From NCBI GenBank assembly GCA_022865365.1, contig JALHSW010000106.1, positions 1-6,387 of the forward strand: a DNA stretch of 6,387 nucleotides. Reading direction: 5' to 3'. The notes under the pieces were generated by a model that was not told where the DNA came from, made no database searches, and saw nothing but the letters and a program-made list of their open reading frames with translations. Made by a program: the position numbers and the translations under genes. The stretch comes from Acidimicrobiia bacterium (lineage in GTDB: Bacteria > Actinomycetota > Acidimicrobiia > IMCC26256 > PALSA-555). Shown in pieces: positions 1-3,568 of this stretch; the first letter of the stretch is position 1; each line of letters begins with the position of its first letter.

Positions 1-92
1 GCCGCGAGCTGCTCGCCGACCCAGGCGCTGTTCGTGTCGACGATCTGGCCGAGCAACAGCTCGGTCCCGATCGCCAGGACATCACACCTCAC
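1..92 (-). CDS. cinA: CinA-family protein, N-terminal fragment (runs off the left edge)
   Basis: Only the first 30 codons are visible, starting at a GTG at 92-90. The peptide contains the run AIGTELLLGQIVDTNSAW, the hallmark opening of the CinA N-terminal domain, which has the MoaB/MogA-like molybdopterin-binding fold. In the family this domain acts as a nucleotide pyrophosphatase (for example on ADP-ribose), and many members add a C-terminal NMN amidohydrolase domain; that part lies outside the window. The GTG overlaps the end of pgsA by 11 bp, so translation is probably coupled to pgsA. A weak purine-rich stretch (GGTGGAAG) lies just upstream. An ATG seven bases further in is out of frame and cannot be the start. 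Location after pgsA matches the usual actinobacterial neighbourhood, where cinA often precedes recA. The family call is firm; whether the full protein is bifunctional cannot be seen. Confidence 0.9.
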   Translation of the reverse strand, partial: MRCDVLAIGTELLLGQIVDTNSAWVGEQLA

Positions 93-651
93 TACGTGCT
101 TCCACCCAGCCCTGGCGCACGATGTCGACCGCAGACACGATCGAGATCGCGACCGCGGTCCAGAGCATGAAGTCGTGGAACCACTCGAGATCGGCCGTCC
201 ACGGCAGCAGCACGAAACCGACGGCGAGGAACTGGAACACCGCCTTCCACTTCCCGAGCTGGCGGGCCGGCAGGGAGATCCCGCGCCGAGCGGCGGCCGA
301 GCGGTACAGCGAGATCCCCACCTCACGGGCCACCACGATGCCGACGGGCAACCACGCGAAGTCGCCGTTGACGGCCAGGACGATGAACCCGCCGAGCACG
401 AGGCACTTGTCGGCCAGGGGGTCGAGGAACGCACCCGAGCGCGTCGTGCCGTCGCGTCGTGCAATCCACCCGTCGAGGCCGTCGGTCACCGAGAGCACGA
501 ACCAGCCGCCGAAGGTGAGCCACGACGATCCCTCGTCGAGCATGAGCGCGAGCACCGGAATCGTGAAGACGAGCCGGGCGATCGTCACAAGGTTGGCGCG
601 AGTGAGGATGGCCGTCTCGCCGAAGCGTCGTACGCGTGTCGGCAAGGTCAC
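82..651 (-). CDS. pgsA: CDP-alcohol phosphatidyltransferase, probable phosphatidylglycerophosphate synthase
   Basis: This 189-residue integral membrane enzyme probably transfers the phosphatidyl group from CDP-diacylglycerol to glycerol-3-phosphate, the committed step to phosphatidylglycerol and cardiolipin. The CDP-alcohol phosphotransferase signature is present at residues 57-81: D57, D60-G61, A64-R65, G73, D77 and D81, where the aspartates bind metal and CDP. There are 7 residues between AR and G, where the textbook pattern has 8. Hydrophobic segments lie at about 21-38, 43-56, 83-95, 100-116, 137-151 and 161-178. A GKWK motif at 133-136 corresponds to the conserved GKxKT loop, with Ala in place of Thr. 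The GTG start at 651-649 overlaps the rimO stop as GTGA and has a good GAGGTG ribosome-binding site five bases upstream. The 3' end overlaps cinA. Substrate (glycerol-phosphate versus another alcohol) is inferred from PgsA-like features and the rimO-pgsA-cinA context. Confidence 0.92.
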   Translation of the reverse strand: MTLPTRVRRFGETAILTRANLVTIARLVFTIPVLALMLDEGSSWLTFGGWFVLSVTDGLDGWIARRDGTTRSGAFLDPLADKCLVLGGFIVLAVNGDFAWLPVGIVVAREVGISLYRSAAARRGISLPARQLGKWKAVFQFLAVGFVLLPWTADLEWFHDFMLWTAVAISIVSAVDIVRQGWVEARSEV

Positions 652-1997
652 GCCAGCACCTCGATCGGCGTCGCGACGAGATCGGGACCGAGTGCGCCGA
701 TGACCTTCGCGCGCACCACCGACCCCAGCCGCGCGTGCGCACCCTCGAGGTGGACGACACCGTCGATCTCGGGGGCCTCGCGATGCGTGCGCCCGAGCGC
801 GTCCCCGGTGTCGTCATCGACGCCGTCGACGAGCACCTCGACCTCGGCTCCCGCGCGAACGAGCGCGTCGCGCGCACCTCGGGTGATCGGGTCCTGGACC
901 TCGTCGCACTCACGAAGCCACTCGCGCATCAGCGCGTCCGGAACCGTGCCGTCGAGCGCTGCGGCAGATGTGCCGTCCTCGGGCGAGAACGGGAAGAAGC
1001 CGGCCCAGTCGAGCCGAGCCGTCTCGAGGAGCTGCAGCAGCGCGTCGTGCGCCGGCTCCGTCTCGCCGGGGAAGCCGACGATGAACGACGAGCGAAACGT
1101 GGCGTCGGGCTCCCGGGCGCGGACTCCCTCGATCATCTCGACGAACCGCTCGCCGCTCCCCCACCGCTTCATGCGCTTGAGCAACGCGCGGTCGGCGTGC
1201 TGGAGCGAGAGGTCGAAGTAGGGCACGACCGTGTCGAGCTCGAGCATCGTCGCGACGAGCGGGTCGTGCACCTCGCTCGGGTACAGGTAGAGGAGCCGAA
1301 CACGGCGCAGGCCCTCGGGCGCGAGCTCGCCGTCGAGTCGGCACAGCAACGGCGCGAGCGAGCCGGGCTCACCAATGTCGCGGCCGTACCAGGCGAGATC
1401 CTGGGCGACGAGCACGAGCTCGCTCACTCCACCGGTCACGAGGGCGCGGGCTTCGTCGACGATGGCATCGGGTCGACGCGACCGCTGCGTACCGCGGAAC
1501 GACGGGATCGCGCAGAACGCGCAGGAGCGGTCACACCCTTCGGCCACCTTCAGGTAGGCCCATGGTGCCCGAGGCGTGGCTCGGGGCAGCTCGAGGAGGT
1601 CGCGGACCCCCGCCGGGCGTCGGCGCGGCCTGAACGTCACCGGCGCGACCTGGCTGCTCAGCGCACCTTCACCCGCGAAGCCGACCACCGCGTCGGCCTC
1701 GGGGAGCGCTGCGGCGAGCTCATCCCCGTAGCGCTCCGCCAGACACCCGGTGACGACGAGCTTCGCCCCGTCCTTGCGGGCGCCGCCGAGAGCCAGCACC
1801 GTGTCGATCGACTCCCGGCGCGCGGCCTCCACGAAGGCGCAGGTGTTCACGACGACGAGATCGGCGTCGCCGGCGCTCTCGGCCGGCTCGAGTCCGTCGG
1901 CGACGAGGGAGGCGGCCACCTTGTCGGAATCGACCGCGTTCTTCGGACAGCCGAGCGTCTCGACCCAATAGCGAGCACGAGTCGACGGTCCAGCCAT
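648..1997 (-). CDS. rimO: Ribosomal protein uS12 methylthiotransferase RimO
   Basis: RimO is a radical SAM enzyme that adds a methylthio group to a conserved aspartate of ribosomal protein uS12 (S12), using two [4Fe-4S] clusters. The 449-residue protein has the three family domains in order. The N-terminal UPF0004/MTTase domain (about 9-125) carries cluster cysteines C17, C53 and C85. The radical SAM core (about 141-370) carries the CxxxCxxC at C155, C159 and C162. The TRAM domain spans about 375-445. RimO rather than MiaB is indicated by VETLGCPKNAVDSD near the start, AYLKVAEGCDRSCAFCAIPS, RLLYLYPSEV and PYFDLSLQHA. Length is normal for the family. The ATG at 1997-1995 is preceded in frame by a TAG 12 bases upstream, and the conserved domain begins at residue 10, so the start is secure. 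There is no recognisable Shine-Dalgarno sequence before it. The stop overlaps the pgsA GTG by 4 bp, so rimO heads the rimO-pgsA-cinA operon. Confidence 0.97.
   Translation of the reverse strand: MAGPSTRARYWVETLGCPKNAVDSDKVAASLVADGLEPAESAGDADLVVVNTCAFVEAARRESIDTVLALGGARKDGAKLVVTGCLAERYGDELAAALPEADAVVGFAGEGALSSQVAPVTFRPRRRPAGVRDLLELPRATPRAPWAYLKVAEGCDRSCAFCAIPSFRGTQRSRRPDAIVDEARALVTGGVSELVLVAQDLAWYGRDIGEPGSLAPLLCRLDGELAPEGLRRVRLLYLYPSEVHDPLVATMLELDTVVPYFDLSLQHADRALLKRMKRWGSGERFVEMIEGVRAREPDATFRSSFIVGFPGETEPAHDALLQLLETARLDWAGFFPFSPEDGTSAAALDGTVPDALMREWLRECDEVQDPITRGARDALVRAGAEVEVLVDGVDDDTGDALGRTHREAPEIDGVVHLEGAHARLGSVVRAKVIGALGPDLVATPIEVLA
657..662 (-). promoter_or_regulatory. Ribosome-binding site of pgsA
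   Basis: On the minus strand GAGGTG lies five bases before the GTG at 651-649, inside the last codons of rimO. It supports this GTG as the pgsA start even though it is not ATG, and indicates that pgsA can recruit ribosomes as well as being coupled to rimO. Confidence 0.6.
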
Positions 1998-2092
1998 GGG
2001 TCGATGCTACTGGCGGCCTTGCGCGCGGGAACTCCCGGAGACAACCCATCGTTTTCGCATTCGGGCATCAATGGTGCTGCCCTACCGACGAC

Positions 2093-2144
2093 GAGGGGCG
2101 CCTCCGAGGCCGGCATTCCGGCCGGCGAGCGGGGGCGCCCCCGC
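2093..2144 (-). terminator. Cluster of strong GC hairpins, possible terminator of the conservon operon
   Basis: On the minus strand, downstream of the GTPase stop, the sequence can form at least two strong stem structures. One is a 16-bp perfect palindrome at 2129-2144 (core GGGGGCGCCCCC). The other is a 6-bp stem GGCCGG/CCGGCC with a four-base loop at 2108-2123. A shorter GAGG/CCTC pair lies at 2093-2104. There is no run of T after them, so this is not a classical intrinsic terminator. U-less hairpin terminators are often proposed for high-GC actinobacteria. The position between two co-directional operons supports a termination or RNA-processing role, but the function is inferred. Confidence 0.4.
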
Positions 2145-2147
2145 CAG

Positions 2148-2182
2148 GTGCCCTTTCGGGGAGACGTGCCCTTCGGGGGAAC
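2148..2182 (-). repeat. Tandem pair of short hairpin-forming units
   Basis: Two nearly identical units lie head to tail just after the GTPase stop codon: 2148-2165 (18 bp) and 2166-2182 (17 bp). They differ by one T in the central run and by small changes at the 3' end. Each contains CCC and GGG blocks flanking a short loop. On the minus-strand transcript the first can form CCC-GAAA-GGG, with a GNRA tetraloop; on the opposite strand the second has the C(TTCG)G arrangement. They could be part of the operon-end structure or a small local duplication. I do not recognise a named repeat family. Confidence 0.6.
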
Positions 2183-2189
2183 GCCGTCC

Positions 2190-2783
2190 CTACGCCACAC
2201 CCTCGGCGCGACGCAGTGCCGACTCGACGAGCAGCACGAGCGTCTCCTGGACGTGCGAGCGACGTCGGGCGTCGCACAACACGATGGGCACGTCCGCCGG
2301 GATCGACAGTGCCTCGCGCACCTCGCGCGGGTGATGCGTCGAGACCCCGTCGAACAGGTTGACCGCCACCACGAACGGGAGTCCGGTCCCCTCGAAGTAG
2401 TCGACTGCCGGGAAGCAATCCTCGATGCGACGGGTGTCGACGAGGACGACTCCTCCAACGGCGCCCCGGACGAGCTCGTCCCACAGGAACCAGAACCGAT
2501 CCTGTCCTGGCGTGCCGAAGAGGTACAGGACCATGTCGGCGCCGATGGTGATGCGACCGAAGTCCATCGCCACGGTGGTGCCCCGCTTGCCTTCCACGGG
2601 GCCCGGGTTGTCGACGCCGAGGCTCTCGACCGTCATCTCGGCCTCGGTCCTCAACGGCTCGATCTCCGAGATCGAACCCACGAAGGTCGTCTTCCCCACC
2701 GCGAAGCCACCGGCGACGACGATCTTCATCGCGACGGGCACCACGGGCGCGCGGGTCGCGCGGTCAAAGAGCGCGGATGCCAT
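2190..2783 (-). CDS. Small Ras/MglA-like GTPase of a conservon (CvnD-like)
   Basis: This 197-residue cytoplasmic protein is a P-loop GTPase of the ATP/GTP-binding family encoded at the end of conservons. It probably acts as the switch controlled by the sensor and the Roadblock protein of the same operon. The Walker A/G1 motif GGFAVGKT is at 25-32. The switch I threonines are near 69-70. The G3 region reads GTPGQ at 90-94, without the usual Asp but with the Gln kept, much as in MglA-type GTPases. G4 is NLFD at 142-145 in place of NKxD, and G5 is CDAR at 170-173. The ATG at 2783-2781 is chosen because GAGAGG lies seven bases upstream; a longer reading to 2882 adds an Arg-rich segment that is only a shadow of the preceding gene. 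A later ATG at 2729 would leave almost no residues before the first strand and lacks a good ribosome-binding site. The gene overlaps the DUF742 gene by 20 bp, so expression is coupled. A hairpin cluster follows its stop. Confidence 0.93.
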   Translation of the reverse strand: MASALFDRATRAPVVPVAMKIVVAGGFAVGKTTFVGSISEIEPLRTEAEMTVESLGVDNPGPVEGKRGTTVAMDFGRITIGADMVLYLFGTPGQDRFWFLWDELVRGAVGGVVLVDTRRIEDCFPAVDYFEGTGLPFVVAVNLFDGVSTHHPREVREALSIPADVPIVLCDARRRSHVQETLVLLVESALRRAEGVA

Positions 2784-3132
2784 CGAGCAACCTCTCGAGG
2801 AGTCGGGTGTCCGTCGCCGTCTCGGTCGGCGACACGACCACGTCGATCGCGCCGACCGCGTCGAGGTCACCGACCAGCACACGCATCACCCCGATGGGGA
2901 GCGTCATGCGGGCGGCGAGCTCGGCGACCGACACAGGCACCGCGCACAGCTGGACGATCCGCCGCGGCTCGGGCCCGGTGGTGAGATCGAGCTCATGGCC
3001 ATCGGTGAGGGCGCGGACGGTCGCGTCGAGTGCGAGCGTCGGCCCGGCGGCAGCAGTGCGGCCCCCTGTCACCACGTACGGGCGGACGAGCCGGGGTGGG
3101 CCGGACGCACGCGGCTCCCTGGGACCGGTCAT
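2764..3132 (-). CDS. DUF742 family protein of a conservon (CvnC-like)
   Basis: This 122-residue protein matches the DUF742 family by its N-terminal RLVRPYVVTGG at 14-24, the central PEPRRIVQLC and PVSVAELAA segments (about 55-73), LPIGVMRVLVGDL at 78-90 and the C-terminal LLERLLDGIRAL. The family is found almost only in actinobacteria, next to Roadblock and GTPase genes. The central part looks like a winged-helix-like fold, so an adaptor or DNA-binding role has been suggested, but its biochemical function is not established. The ATG at 3132-3130 is the only suitable start, since the conserved region begins at residue 14. No Shine-Dalgarno sequence precedes it; the Roadblock stop lies 13 bases upstream and the intervening bases form a start-stop relay (see the mini-ORF entry). 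The 3' end overlaps the GTPase gene by 20 bp. Confidence 0.93.
   Translation of the reverse strand: MTGPREPRASGPPRLVRPYVVTGGRTAAAGPTLALDATVRALTDGHELDLTTGPEPRRIVQLCAVPVSVAELAARMTLPIGVMRVLVGDLDAVGAIDVVVSPTETATDTRLLERLLDGIRAL
2791..2796 (-). promoter_or_regulatory. Ribosome-binding site deciding the GTPase start
   Basis: Minus-strand GAGAGG lies seven bases before the ATG at 2783-2781, inside the 3' end of the DUF742 gene. It favours this ATG over the upstream in-frame start at 2882 and the internal ATG at 2729. Confidence 0.55.
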
Positions 3133-3154
3133 CGAGGTAGGGACGTCATCGAGG
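3128..3154 (-). repeat. 10-bp direct repeat at the Roadblock/DUF742 junction
   Basis: GTCATCGAGG (plus-strand reading) occurs at 3128-3137 and again at 3145-3154, an offset of 17 bp. Each copy contains an ATGA start-stop overlap on the minus strand. The arrangement suggests a small local duplication at the junction. Confidence 0.7.
3129..3149 (-). other. Six-codon mini-ORF linking the Roadblock and DUF742 genes
   Basis: An ATG at 3149-3147 overlaps the Roadblock stop as ATGA, encodes MTSLPR and stops at 3131-3129. That stop in turn overlaps the DUF742 ATG at 3132-3130, again as ATGA. It is in a different frame from the DUF742 gene. It could hand terminating ribosomes from one gene to the next, which would compensate for the missing Shine-Dalgarno sequence before DUF742. 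That it is translated is an inference. Confidence 0.35.
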
Positions 3155-3568
3155 CAAGGAGGTCTGGAGCTCCGCGACCAGCGATGGCGTCAGGGCCGCG
3201 GCGCACCGCTCGACCAGCACGGCCATCTCGTACCCGACCAGCCCGACATCGCTCGGGCGCGTCGCTACCACAGCGAACGCCGACGCCTCGCTGATGCTCA
3301 TCACGAACAAGACCGCGTGCTCGAACTCGACGATGACTTCGTGCACCGCGCCACCACCGAGTGGCGTCGACGCACCGCGCGAGATGCTCTGCAGGCCCGC
3401 CGCGACCGCAGCGAGTCGGTCGGCGGCGATGCGGTCGAGCCCTTCCGACATCGCAACGAGCAACCCGTCGGAGGAGACGACAGCGGCCTGGGTCACGTCC
3501 GGGACGCCCGCTACGAAGTTCGAGACGAGCCAGTTGAGGTTGCGCGCTTCGGATGACAGGCGAATCAC
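3146..3568 (-). CDS. Roadblock/LC7 domain protein of a conservon (CvnB-like)
   Basis: This 140-residue protein is a single Roadblock/LC7 domain, the MglB-like fold that dimerises and regulates small GTPases. It probably bridges the membrane sensor and the GTPase of this operon. Family features are NLNWLVSNFV at 10-19, VVSSDGLLVAMSEG at about 30-43, the LAAVAAGLQSISRGAS helix, the strand pair around EVIVEFEHAVLFVMSIS, and VGLVGYEMAVLVERC leading to LTPSLVAELQ near the end. Length is typical of conservon Roadblock proteins. The GTG start at 3568-3566 overlaps the sensor stop as GTGA and has a strong GGAGGAG ribosome-binding site five bases upstream. Whether it acts as a GTPase-activating protein, as MglB does, is an inference from the family. 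Confidence 0.95.
   Translation of the reverse strand: MIRLSSEARNLNWLVSNFVAGVPDVTQAAVVSSDGLLVAMSEGLDRIAADRLAAVAAGLQSISRGASTPLGGGAVHEVIVEFEHAVLFVMSISEASAFAVVATRPSDVGLVGYEMAVLVERCAAALTPSLVAELQTSLPR

Larger units (their letters stand above)
1998..2189. other. Intergenic region between the GTPase gene and rimO
   Basis: This 192-bp gap separates the two operons. The half next to the GTPase gene (about 2093-2185) is very GC-rich and full of inverted repeats, listed separately. The half next to rimO (about 2041-2075) is the least GC-rich stretch nearby and is the most likely place for a rimO promoter. On the minus strand a TTGATG at 2071-2066 is followed after 17 bases by TGGGTT at 2048-2043. This is only a weak match to a -35/-10 pair, so no promoter is called. 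A small dyad, CGGGA-AC-TCCCG, lies at 2026-2037. No credible coding sequence is present on either strand. Confidence 0.6.

Noticed and set aside
34..1221. A 395-codon open frame on the plus strand
   Set aside because: It is antisense to pgsA and the 3' half of rimO, both strongly supported by motifs, and it shows low-complexity Arg/Ser/Glu composition.
2026..2037. CGGGA-AC-TCCCG dyad upstream of rimO as an operator
   Set aside because: A 5-bp arm dyad is expected by chance in this GC-rich gap, and no known regulator site is recognised.
2043..2071. Minus-strand promoter TTGATG-17-TGGGTT before rimO
   Set aside because: The -10 part lacks the conserved A at position 2 and matches only at the ends. 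It is too weak to call.
2784..2882. A longer N-terminus for the GTPase
   Set aside because: The added 33 residues are Arg/Ser-rich and correspond to the DUF742 gene read in another frame. The ATG at 2783 has a clear ribosome-binding site.
636..2984. A 782-codon open frame on the plus strand
   Set aside because: It lies antisense to rimO, the GTPase gene and the gap between them. Its translation is rich in Arg, Glu and His with no recognisable domain. Long antisense frames are expected in high-GC DNA with strong third-position bias.
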